From Sphingobacterium sp. (GTDB taxonomy: Bacteria > Bacteroidota > Bacteroidia > Sphingobacteriales > Sphingobacteriaceae): a stretch of 64,000 nucleotides of DNA. The position numbers and the translations under genes were made by a program. Below, piece by piece: positions 52,835 to 62,407 of the stretch (position 1 is the first letter of the stretch; each line of letters begins with the position of its first letter). The DNA is taken from positions 1-64,000 of the forward strand of contig JAQZAZ010000018.1 of the NCBI GenBank assembly GCA_029239355.1, written 5' to 3'. The notes under the pieces were generated by a model. It did not search any database. It was not told the DNA's origin and saw nothing but the letters and a program-made list of their open reading frames with translations.

Positions 52835-55800
52835 ATGAAATCAAAGCTTTTCAGAAGAGGGCCCTGTGCGCTTATTCCCTATGCATCCATGGCAATATTT
52901 TTGTCACCTGGATTATTATTGGGGATAACTAAAGGCGAAAACAGAGGTATCTATCATCAAATTAATCAGGAAGAATCAGAAATCAGAGGTAAGGTTGTCA
53001 ACAAAGACAATTCTCCCTTGCAGGGAGTTTCTATAAGCGTGAAGGGAGTCCCCGGCCGGAGTACACAGACTAACGATAAAGGTGAGTTTATGTTAAAGGT
53101 ACCTGCGAATGCAACATTAACTTTTTCTTCCATTGGTTACGCTGGGCAAGAAATTAAACTTGGGGCGAATCAAAAGACGGTACAGCTCACCTTACAATCG
53201 AATGAGTCAGTTATGGATGAGGTCGTTGTCGTGGGCTATGGAACACAACGAAAAAGTGATTTAACAGGTTCCGTGTCTTCCATTAATGCGAATCAAATTA
53301 ATGCATTTCCATTGGCAGGTACTGCACAAGCATTACAGGGGAGAGCCCCTGGGGTCTCAGTGACCAGCACAAATGGAGAACCCGGTAAAGCTCCTCGTGT
53401 TCGGATTAGGGGCGGTAGTTCCATCAATGCGAGTAGTGATCCATTGTATGTGGTTGATGGCTTTCCCGGTAGTTCGGCCCCTGCTCCCGAAGATGTCGAA
53501 TCTATCGAAGTGTTAAAAGACGCTTCTGCAACAGCTATTTATGGCTCCAGAGGTGCCAATGGAGTGATCATGATAACAACGAAAAAAGGACGTTCGGGCA
53601 AACCTGTTATTGAATTAAATAATTCCTTTGCTTCACAGAAAGTAGGGAAGCGCCTTTCGCTATTAAATGCGTCGGAATTTGCCTCTTATATTAACGATAC
53701 CTATAAGAATGCTGGGAACAATAATCTACCATTTAAAGATCCTGGATCCCTGGGTAAAGGAACTGATTGGCAGGACCTGATTTTTAGAAATGGAAATCAG
53801 TTGAATAATCAAGTCTCCGTGTCGGGAGGCAGTGACAATATTAGGTATTATACTTCCGTCAGTCATTTTGGACAAAAGGGAACTGTGATCAACTCGGATT
53901 TTAGAAGACTTTCCGGGACTTCAAATTTAGAGATGAAGGTCTCTGATCGCATCAAAATCGGAACAAGACTGCTGTTTAATCGCAATAAATTAAACGGTGT
54001 AAGAACACAGGAAGGAAGTAGCGGAACGACAGGTGCGGGAGTGATCTCCGCAGCCTTGCGCTTTGAACCTACACAGGGAGTTTACGATGATGAAGGAAAA
54101 TACACCTTGAAGCAGTTCGGTGACCCGCATGATAATCCGGTAGCTGCTGCTATGGAAAGGAAAAACGAGGTGATTACAGATCTGTTTCAGGGGAATGGAT
54201 TTGTGGAGTTGGGAATTCTCAAAAATCTGATCTTTCGTAGCACCTTTGGTGTACAGGTCAGTAATCAACGCACAGGTAATTATGTCTCAAAAGAACTTGT
54301 CGAAGGAAGAAATTTCGGTGGAGTTGGATCGATCGCGGCACATAAAAATACCAATTTGATTAATGAAAACTTCCTGACATATACGCAAACCATTCGCGAA
54401 GACCATAATCTGAATGCGATGGCTGGTTATTCCTATCAGAGTTCTAGAAATGAAACCTGGCAGGCCAATAATCGAAATTTCATTTCAGACAGCTTTAGCT
54501 ATTGGAATCTAGGTGCTGGTTCCAATTATCAAAATGCATCTTCGAATCTTGAAGATTGGGTAATGTCTTCATTTTATGGGCGTTTAAACTACAATTACAA
54601 AAATCGTTACTTTATTACTGCTACAGGTAGGTATGATGGTTCTTCGAAGTTTGGTGACAATAATAAATGGGCTTTCTTTCCTTCTGGGGCGCTTGCCTGG
54701 AACCTGAGTCAGGAGCCGTTTATGAAATCGATCGATTGGCTGAGCAATTTAAAATTGCGAACAAGTTATGGCGAAACCGGAAACTCGGAAATTGGTTCCT
54801 ACCAATCCTTGGCTAGATTTTCACCTACTTTGACAACAATGGGCGGAAGTCCAGTTAACGCAGTGCGTCCCACGAATGTCGCCAATCCGAATCTGACTTG
54901 GGAAACGACCAAACAAACAGACGCTGGATTGGATCTCGGTATTCTCAAGAGCCGAATAAACCTATCAGTAGACTATTATTACAAAAAAACGATCAATCTC
55001 TTGTATCAGGTGCCACTGCCGCTCTATTCAGGTTTTACTACGGCACTCCAAAATGTGGGAAGTGTACAAAACAAAGGTTGGGAATTTGGTTTGCAGACAA
55101 CCAATCTCAACGGTGCCTTCGGATGGAAAACAGATTTTAACATCAGTTTCAATCGCAACAAGATTTTGCAGCTTCCTGGAGGCGAGATTCGATATAATAC
55201 GATCCCTGGTCACATGCTTTCAACGGATTCGCAGCTGCTACGGGAAGGAGAGGTACTCGGCGCATTTTTTGGATGGGTGACAGATGGAATTTATCAGCAG
55301 GGCGATGATTTTAGCGCACAACCAAATAAGAAACCTGGAGATATTCGCTATAAGGATTTATTTGGGCGCGATAAAAATAATCAATTGATCGCCGGTGCAA
55401 ACGGTGTTGTCAATGCTGACGACCGTACGATTATAGGTAATCCAAATCCTGATTTCACCTTCGGTTTTAACAATGATTTTAAGTATAAGAATTTTGATCT
55501 GAATATTTTTATGCAAGGAAGTTACGGCAATGATATGTTGAATATCACACGAATGGAACTGGACTGGATGGCCGGAAAAGGAAATGCTACAAAGGATGCA
55601 CTGCGACGCTGGACACCCGAAAATACCAATACTGACGTACCAAGGGCAAGCTCAACCAACAATCCCGAAGTTTCCTCGCGCTGGGTAGAAGATGGCTCTT
55701 ACCTCCGCTTAAAGAATCTTGCTCTTGGCTATAATTTTTCAGAAAAGTCACTCGAAAAAATTCATTTAAAATATTTAAGAATATATGTCAGTGCACAAAA

Positions 55801-55936
55801 TATATGGACATGGACTAACTACACGGGTTTTGATCCTGAAGTAAGCTATCAGGATTCTAACCGAAATGTCGGATTAGATTACATGGGCTACCCCAATATT
55901 AAATCCTATACCCTTGGCTTAAATATAAGGTTTTGA
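52835..55936 (+). CDS. SusC/RagA-family TonB-linked outer membrane transporter
   Basis: A 1033-residue receptor with a signal segment, carboxypeptidase-like domain (about 48-125, IRGKVVNKDNSPLQGVSI), SusC signature DEVVVVGYGTQRKSDLTGS, plug and full barrel ending KSYTLGLNIRF. It is complete. The SusD gene that follows is broken, so this pair may no longer work unless another SusD substitutes. No enzyme gene is attached. It is divergent from the glucan PUL regulator. Confidence 0.93.
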   Translation: MKSKLFRRGPCALIPYASMAIFLSPGLLLGITKGENRGIYHQINQEESEIRGKVVNKDNSPLQGVSISVKGVPGRSTQTNDKGEFMLKVPANATLTFSSIGYAGQEIKLGANQKTVQLTLQSNESVMDEVVVVGYGTQRKSDLTGSVSSINANQINAFPLAGTAQALQGRAPGVSVTSTNGEPGKAPRVRIRGGSSINASSDPLYVVDGFPGSSAPAPEDVESIEVLKDASATAIYGSRGANGVIMITTKKGRSGKPVIELNNSFASQKVGKRLSLLNASEFASYINDTYKNAGNNNLPFKDPGSLGKGTDWQDLIFRNGNQLNNQVSVSGGSDNIRYYTSVSHFGQKGTVINSDFRRLSGTSNLEMKVSDRIKIGTRLLFNRNKLNGVRTQEGSSGTTGAGVISAALRFEPTQGVYDDEGKYTLKQFGDPHDNPVAAAMERKNEVITDLFQGNGFVELGILKNLIFRSTFGVQVSNQRTGNYVSKELVEGRNFGGVGSIAAHKNTNLINENFLTYTQTIREDHNLNAMAGYSYQSSRNETWQANNRNFISDSFSYWNLGAGSNYQNASSNLEDWVMSSFYGRLNYNYKNRYFITATGRYDGSSKFGDNNKWAFFPSGALAWNLSQEPFMKSIDWLSNLKLRTSYGETGNSEIGSYQSLARFSPTLTTMGGSPVNAVRPTNVANPNLTWETTKQTDAGLDLGILKSRINLSVDYYYKKTINLLYQVPLPLYSGFTTALQNVGSVQNKGWEFGLQTTNLNGAFGWKTDFNISFNRNKILQLPGGEIRYNTIPGHMLSTDSQLLREGEVLGAFFGWVTDGIYQQGDDFSAQPNKKPGDIRYKDLFGRDKNNQLIAGANGVVNADDRTIIGNPNPDFTFGFNNDFKYKNFDLNIFMQGSYGNDMLNITRMELDWMAGKGNATKDALRRWTPENTNTDVPRASSTNNPEVSSRWVEDGSYLRLKNLALGYNFSEKSLEKIHLKYLRIYVSAQNIWTWTNYTGFDPEVSYQDSNRNVGLDYMGYPNIKSYTLGLNIRF

Positions 55937-56046
55937 CACTACTAAGAACCATCTGAGTACCATTCATGGTAGTTAAATGAAAAATAAATAATCTGGGTGC
56001 AGCAATTTTCAGCTAGATGCTCGAAATAGGCACCTGTTAATAATTC

Positions 56047-57431
56047 ATGCTAATGAAAAAGATAACTATATATCGTATTATACTTACGACGCTGTGTTTT
56101 ACCAGCCTGTTTTCCTGTACCAAACTGAACGAGGAACCGGTAAGTATTTTGGATCCTAAGCAATATTTTAAGACGGAAGCGGATGCAGAAGCTTCAGTGA
56201 TGGGGATTTACGGGCTTCTAGCCAATGCAGATTTTTATGGACGGCGATTGACCATGGTACTGCAATTGCTGGGTGATGACATTGATATTGCGGATATTGG
56301 TACGCAATCTAGTCGGATTCAGTTGAACAGTTTTACACATGATGCGAGCAATCAGGATTTACTCGCGGTATGGAAAACCGCTTATCTGGGTATTGGCGCT
56401 GCAAATGCCGCAATAGATGGTATTCCAGCCGTCACAATGAATGAGGCTAAAAAATCCGCCCTCATTGCCGAAGCGAGGTTACTTCGGGCGCTATATTACT
56501 ATCACTTGGTTCAACTATTTGGGGATATCCCCTATATTGGTGAATTCGTCAGTGATCCAAGCAAGGTAATTGCTATCAGCAAAACTCCAGCAGCAAAGGT
56601 TTATGAGAATATCATCGCAGATTGTGAATATGCAATAGTGAATTTGCCAGATACCTATGCCAATAACAACAAAGCAAGACCATCCAAAGGCGCCGCCCAG
56701 ACTTTGTTGGCTTCGGTCTATATGGTCTTGAAAAAATGGGATGATGCCGCTAAGATGGCTGAGGCTGTAATCAATGATGCAAACAAATACCAGTATGTGT
56801 GCGGGATGCCGATATGTTGGGATGGAGCGTTATTGTACCATCAAATGGCGTATATGGTAGCTTTTCTGATCAAGATTACAGAAAGAAAATTAGCTTTCTG
56901 ACCGAAACACCAATAAAAGGAGTGATGACACCCTATCAGAAATGGAAATGGCCTCGTATACATACCGCAAAATGGTGTTTGCATCCGGGCACTAATGCTG
57001 GAGCGGATGGCTCTGACTCCGATATCAAACATGTTATCTTTCGCTATGCTGAAGTTCTTTTAATGGCAGCTGAAGCATTAAATGAAAGTAAAGGCGGACC
57101 AACGGAAAAGGCATATAGCTATATAAATGCTGTTCGGGCTAGAGCAAGGTATACGCCACAGGGAGTACAGAATTATCCTGCAGACTTAGCAACGGGTATG
57201 TCGCAGACAGACTTTAGAAAGGCAGTGCAGGAAGAACGTCGTATTGAATTAGCTTTTGAATGGAAAAGGTGGTACGATATCAAACGTTGGGGACAAGTAG
57301 TAGATGCATTTACTAGGCAGGGAGCCTATGAAAGCCAGCCAAAAGTAAAAGATTTTCATGCACTGATGCCTATTCCTCAGGATGAAATCGCACGTAATAC
57401 AAATTTACTGCCCCAAAATCCAGGGTATTAG
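56047..57431 (+). pseudogene. SusD/RagB-family gene, broken by internal deletion and frameshift
   Basis: Two ORFs in different frames make up one SusD. The first (56047-56901) has a lipobox LFSC (Cys24), and TPR parts (AEARLLRALYYYHLVQLFGD, KGAAQTLLASVYMVLKKW) up to KYQY at residue 250, then shifts to nonsense. The second frame resumes as RDADMLGWSVIVPSNGVYG and continues to a normal SusD end (RRIELAFEWKRWYDIKRWG, LPQNPGY). The region of about 60 residues that normally lies between is missing, so the change is a deletion near 56797-56805 and not a one-base sequencing slip. The rest is well preserved, implying a recent event. Confidence 0.8.
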
Positions 57432-57466
57432 TACAGCAATATCGGATTTCTTGGTGTTAAATGAAA

Positions 57467-57505
57467 GAAAATATCAACTTGTAAATAGGTTGATATTTTC
57501 TTTTT
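57467..57505 (+). terminator. Rho-independent terminator after the broken SusD
   Basis: GAAAATATCAAC (57467-57478) and GTTGATATTTTC (57489-57500) form a perfect 12-bp stem followed by TTTTT. Confidence 0.85.
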
Positions 57506-57719
57506 AAGGATAGATAATACCTTTTTTATATCATCGTCAAGAATGAAACAGCGATTGAAAATTTAATTTTCTTCAAAATCCTTTTAATTCTACTGGAAAT
57601 CAAGAAAAAAGACATTTTTTCCACCTATTCGAACGAAAAATCTCCCTCTAGAGACCGACTATTTTTGATATTTGGTTTCATTTATTGAGTTCAAAATAAC
57701 CACATAAACCAAGAGAACT
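57506..57719. other. Leader of the third SusC
   Basis: AT-rich non-coding sequence. AATAACCA is present at 57695-57702, 18 bp before the start codon. No clear promoter boxes were identified. Confidence 0.35.
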
Positions 57720-60700
57720 ATGATAACACCGACAACCAAAACGGTAGGGAAGGGTTTGCTTTTATTTTTGCTGATGAGTATGGCTGCACCTAACGTGTTT
57801 GCACAGTCTCAGCTAAAAATATCAGGAAAAGTAACCTCACCTGCAGGCGAACCACTTGCAGGGGTGACAGTACAGATTAAAGGCGCAAAGAATGGAACCG
57901 TTACAGATGTATCCGGCAATTATCAGATTCTTGCCAAGGATATTGATGTATTGATTTTTTCACTGGTAGGTAGAGAAAAAACAGAAATCGCTATTGTTAA
58001 AAAAGATCATATCAATCTAGTACTACAAGAGTCAAGTAGCCTAATGGACGAGGTCGTCGTTGTAGGTTACGGAACACAGAAAAAGAGCAATTTGACTGGA
58101 GCCGTTGCTGCAGTAGACGGAAAAGTACTGAATAAACGAATTGCGACTAATCCTACACAATTACTTCAAGGGCGTATGCCGGGACTTCGTGTGACACAAG
58201 GATCCGGAGAGGCAGGTAACGAAAATGTGAATTTACAAGTTAGGGGATTAGGTTCTTATGGTGCTTCTTCCGCACCATTGGTCATTGTGGATGGGATTCC
58301 CGGTAGTTTGGAGAACCTGAATCCACAGGCGATTGAAAATATTACAGTATTAAAAGACGCCGCCTCAGCAGCAATCTATGGAGCAAGAGCTGCAAACGGT
58401 GTGATCCTCGTGACAACCAAACAGGGGAAATCCGGAAAAGCACAACTGAGCTACGATTACAATGTTGGAATAACAAAGGCTTCAGCATTACCTGATTTGG
58501 TCTATAATTCGGTAGATTATATGACCCTATATAATCAAGCTGCTAAAAATTCTGGTATCACCAATGCGAATTCGCTGTTCAGCCAGGAAATGATTGATGC
58601 ATATAAAAATGCGACAGACAAAACGCTTTATCCTGACTTTAATTGGTTGGATGCCGTGTTTAAAACTGTACCCGTGCAAACGCATAATTTAAGTTTAAGT
58701 GGTGGTGCTAATGGAACCAATTATAACGTCATCCTTGGTTATGTCGATCAGCCCGATATTATGATTGGTACTTCCTTTAAAAAGTATAATCTCCAATTGA
58801 ACCTGAACTCGAAAATCAACGATAGAATAAGTTTTGGTTCGAGTATTACATTGAATTATCGTGATCGAAAATATCCGAGAAACGGAGCTGAAGATCAGTT
58901 CCTGTCCACAATAAGCCAGTCCCCGTTATATGGTCCTGTGCTTCCAGATGGAAGTGGCCGATATACTTCCCGAGCTTACCCATTTCAGTCACCCAATAAA
59001 AACCCAGTTGCGGTTGCAGACAACGCATTGACTAGACTGAACAATTACTTTATGCAGGGCAATATCTTTGTGAATATAAAGCTATTGGAGGGTTTAGAAT
59101 GGAAAACCAGCGGTGGTTTAACCTATAGTTTTAACAAAAACTATACAAACAAACCAGTGATCAATCAGTATATGTGGCAGGCAAAACCAGATGCACTGCC
59201 TGCACGCCAATTGGATGTCGGAGGACAAGGATTGGAGGTGACTGATGATAACAATGTATATCCTGTGGGGTATACCCAACTGACTTACGACAAGTCATTT
59301 GGAGACCATAATTTGAAAGTATTAGCCGGCACACAAGCAGAATATAACAAGACGCAAAAATTATTTGGCAGCAGATTGCAATTCCCTAATAAAGATCTGC
59401 TTGAATTGGATGGTGGTGGTGCCGGACAACAGTCAAATAGTGGCGTGACTGATGAATGGTCTTTAAGATCTTATTACGGTCGCTTAAATTATGATTATAA
59501 AGGCAAATACCTGTTGGAGGGAAATGCCCGTTATGATGCTTCTTCACGTTTTCCCGAAAATAGAAAATGGGCCTTTTTCCCATCCGTATCAGCAGGATGG
59601 AAGATCTCAGATGAAGCTTTTTTTGGTGAACGGCTTAAAGAGACAGTCAATGAAGTCAAACTTAGGGCTTCCATAGGAACCCTCGGTAATCAGAATATCG
59701 GAAACTATCCCTATCAAACTGTTTACAGCTCTGCTTTTGCCTATCCATTTGAAGAAACCCTACAACAGGGAGCACGTCAGGTTGCTATGGCAAATGAACG
59801 TATAAAGTGGGAAAGTACCAAAGTATTGGATTTTGGTATTGATCTCGGATTCTGGAATAATAAGTTGACAGCCTCTTTTGATTGGTACAATAAAGTGACC
59901 TCCGATATTCTGTCATCATCGACAGCATTCCCTTCCTATATCGGTCTTACTGCCCCGACTGTAAATTATGGAACGTTGCGTAATAGGGGGATCGAACTCG
60001 GACTTCAATACCGTGAAAAAATTGGGGAAGTGTCCTTAACATTAAATGGTAATATCCAAGCCAATAGCAATAAGGTTATAAAATATGGAGCTGAACGTAT
60101 TTCAGGCAATACCATTATTCGGGAGGGGTTACCATATGGCAGTTTCTACTTACTGGAAAGTGTAGGAATATTTCGCTCGAAGGAAGAGATCGCAAGTTCG
60201 CCAAAACAACAAGTCCCAGCGCAACCTGGCTATTTGAAATTTGCGGATGTCGATGGTGATAACAAGGTGGACAATAATGACCGCGTTGTAGTACCTGGGG
60301 CATTCCCAGATTTTGATTATTCATTTAATGCCAGCGCAGTATGGAAAAACTTTGATTTTACGGCATTTTTCTTTGGATCTCAAGGCCAAAAAATATTTGT
60401 TAGCGAATGGGGAATCGTTCCTTTTAGACAAGGCGGGACTTTCACGCGAGAATGGATGGACGCTTGGACACCGGAAAATCCAAATGCATCGTTACCGATT
60501 GTAGGATTAGACAATTCACCAGCAGCAAATAATGTACGGACGGCCTCTACATTTTTCTTGAAAGATGGATCTTTCTTACGATTGAAAAATATTCAAATAG
60601 GTTACAGTATTCCACAGAATACATTATCAAAGGCAGGTATTTCGGGATTACGTGTTTATTTTGCCGCAGATAATCTGGTTACTTTTTCGAAGTTCCCAGG

Positions 60701-60809
60701 TTTAGATCCAGAACGCGGTGTATCGTCCAGCGGTGGAGCAACCTCAGGACGTTATGTAACCCATCCTCAAAATAAAGTTTTTGCATTTGGTGCAAATATC
60801 ACCTTCTAA
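57720..60809 (+). CDS. SusC/RagA-family TonB-linked outer membrane transporter
   Basis: A 1029-residue receptor with a signal peptide (LLLFLLMSMAAPNVFA), carboxypeptidase-like domain (about 33-105, ISGKVTSPAGEPLAGVTVQI), SusC signature DEVVVVGYGTQKKSNLTGA, a plug and a complete barrel ending NKVFAFGANITF. It works with the SusD encoded 11 bp downstream, and a GH29 fucosidase gene follows, so a fucosylated glycan is a possible substrate. Confidence 0.94.
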   Translation: MITPTTKTVGKGLLLFLLMSMAAPNVFAQSQLKISGKVTSPAGEPLAGVTVQIKGAKNGTVTDVSGNYQILAKDIDVLIFSLVGREKTEIAIVKKDHINLVLQESSSLMDEVVVVGYGTQKKSNLTGAVAAVDGKVLNKRIATNPTQLLQGRMPGLRVTQGSGEAGNENVNLQVRGLGSYGASSAPLVIVDGIPGSLENLNPQAIENITVLKDAASAAIYGARAANGVILVTTKQGKSGKAQLSYDYNVGITKASALPDLVYNSVDYMTLYNQAAKNSGITNANSLFSQEMIDAYKNATDKTLYPDFNWLDAVFKTVPVQTHNLSLSGGANGTNYNVILGYVDQPDIMIGTSFKKYNLQLNLNSKINDRISFGSSITLNYRDRKYPRNGAEDQFLSTISQSPLYGPVLPDGSGRYTSRAYPFQSPNKNPVAVADNALTRLNNYFMQGNIFVNIKLLEGLEWKTSGGLTYSFNKNYTNKPVINQYMWQAKPDALPARQLDVGGQGLEVTDDNNVYPVGYTQLTYDKSFGDHNLKVLAGTQAEYNKTQKLFGSRLQFPNKDLLELDGGGAGQQSNSGVTDEWSLRSYYGRLNYDYKGKYLLEGNARYDASSRFPENRKWAFFPSVSAGWKISDEAFFGERLKETVNEVKLRASIGTLGNQNIGNYPYQTVYSSAFAYPFEETLQQGARQVAMANERIKWESTKVLDFGIDLGFWNNKLTASFDWYNKVTSDILSSSTAFPSYIGLTAPTVNYGTLRNRGIELGLQYREKIGEVSLTLNGNIQANSNKVIKYGAERISGNTIIREGLPYGSFYLLESVGIFRSKEEIASSPKQQVPAQPGYLKFADVDGDNKVDNNDRVVVPGAFPDFDYSFNASAVWKNFDFTAFFFGSQGQKIFVSEWGIVPFRQGGTFTREWMDAWTPENPNASLPIVGLDNSPAANNVRTASTFFLKDGSFLRLKNIQIGYSIPQNTLSKAGISGLRVYFAADNLVTFSKFPGLDPERGVSSSGGATSGRYVTHPQNKVFAFGANITF

Positions 60810-60820
60810 CTGATGAGATC

Positions 60821-62389
60821 ATGAAAATTAAACTAAAAAAGACATATCTATATTTTTGTTTGGCGGCTACCACAGCGCTGGGCAGTTGTGCTAAAGATTT
60901 CTTAGATAAAAATCCAACGGATAAAATACCTGAATCTACTTTTTGGAAAACTCAAGCGGATGCAGACCTTGCACTATCGGGTGTGTATGAATTTTTATGT
61001 AGGGGATATAATTCTACATCTTCTTCCAATGCCCGGGGGGGCTGGGGTGGGGCAAGCATGTTCTGGGACGGCTTATCCGATGATGCATTCATATCAAGCA
61101 CATCCAATAATTTTAATACAATTTCTAGAGGTGGATTGACCTCAACGACAGGCGGTATGCAGGCGGAAGGTTATGAGATCTCCTATCAAGCAATCGCAGC
61201 CTGTAATAAATTGATTGCCAATATAGACCGTATCACCAGCATGAGCCAGCAGGATCGAGATCGCTATAAAGCCGAAACCCGTTTCATTCGTGCACATTAT
61301 TATTTTTTACTGACTAATCTTTATGGTGATGTGCCACTGACACTTGAGCCACTAGGTTTGGATGATGCCAGCGCTAGACTGGGAAGGACTGAAAAAAGCA
61401 AAGTTTTGGAAGCTGTTTTAGCAGATCTTGATTATGCCATTGAAAAGTTGCCAAACACCGCATATAAAGGACATGCTGTCAGGGGTGCCGCACTCGGATA
61501 TAAAGCAAAAGTATTATTGACAAATAAAAAATGGGCTGAAGCTGCCGCAGTGGCAAAGATGGTGATGGATGAAAACAAATTTTCGATCTATCAAGGTGGC
61601 TATCGGGATTTATTTAGAAAACCTGGTCAAAATAGTAACCCTGAAATTATGTTTTCAGCGCGTTTTCTACCGCCTAATATGTATAGCCCCGCAGATATGA
61701 TGTATTCCTATTTAATGACGGTACAACCTCTGGGGTATCTGGTTGATTCCTATTATTGTATTGATGGCAAGGACATCAGTACCTCTGCCAAATATGATGC
61801 GAAAAATCCCTATGAAAACCGTGATCCCCGATTGAAGGCATCTATTATCTATCAAGGGGTATGGCGTGGAACGACAGCTTCTTCCGCCTTTGATCCTGTA
61901 GCAGCGGATGTCAAGGGGGGCTTCTTGCCCAGGAAATATATCAATGAAGCCAAATGGCCAACCAGCTACGCTACACAAAGTGATCAAGATTGGGTATTTC
62001 TTCGTTACGCGGATATTTTGCTGATGTATGCAGAAGCAAAAAACGAAAGTGCTGGACCTGAGCAAACAGCCGTCGATGCATTGAATCAGGTACGATCCCG
62101 TGCAGATGTGAAAATGCCTTTGCTGCAATTTAGTTCCGGATTGACAAAAGAAGAATTTCGCGATATTATCCGTCACGAGCGACGTGTTGAATTGGCTCTG
62201 GAAGGACAGCGTTACTTTGATCTAAAACGTTGGGGACTTATAAAACAAGTCATGGACAAAACCAAAGATCCCGATGGTGCAATGCGCTTATTTGCTGAGC
62301 GGGATACTTTATGGCCTGTGCCACAGTCCGAAGTAGATATTGCTAAAAGTTTGGGAAATGATAAATTTACGCAGACAAAAGGTTTCTAA
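60821..62389 (+). CDS. SusD/RagB-family glycan-binding lipoprotein
   Basis: A 522-residue lipoprotein with a lipobox ALGSC (Cys22), the SusD TPR core (AETRFIRAHYYFLLTNLYGDVP, GAALGYKAKVLLTNKKW) and intact C-terminal parts (LRYADILLMYAEAKNE, ERRVELALEGQRYFDLKRWG, LWPVPQSEVD). It has the full family length, in contrast to the broken SusD at 56047. It binds the glycan for the SusC upstream. Confidence 0.93.
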   Translation: MKIKLKKTYLYFCLAATTALGSCAKDFLDKNPTDKIPESTFWKTQADADLALSGVYEFLCRGYNSTSSSNARGGWGGASMFWDGLSDDAFISSTSNNFNTISRGGLTSTTGGMQAEGYEISYQAIAACNKLIANIDRITSMSQQDRDRYKAETRFIRAHYYFLLTNLYGDVPLTLEPLGLDDASARLGRTEKSKVLEAVLADLDYAIEKLPNTAYKGHAVRGAALGYKAKVLLTNKKWAEAAAVAKMVMDENKFSIYQGGYRDLFRKPGQNSNPEIMFSARFLPPNMYSPADMMYSYLMTVQPLGYLVDSYYCIDGKDISTSAKYDAKNPYENRDPRLKASIIYQGVWRGTTASSAFDPVAADVKGGFLPRKYINEAKWPTSYATQSDQDWVFLRYADILLMYAEAKNESAGPEQTAVDALNQVRSRADVKMPLLQFSSGLTKEEFRDIIRHERRVELALEGQRYFDLKRWGLIKQVMDKTKDPDGAMRLFAERDTLWPVPQSEVDIAKSLGNDKFTQTKGF

Positions 62390-62407
62390 AATATAACCAT
62401 TATAGGC

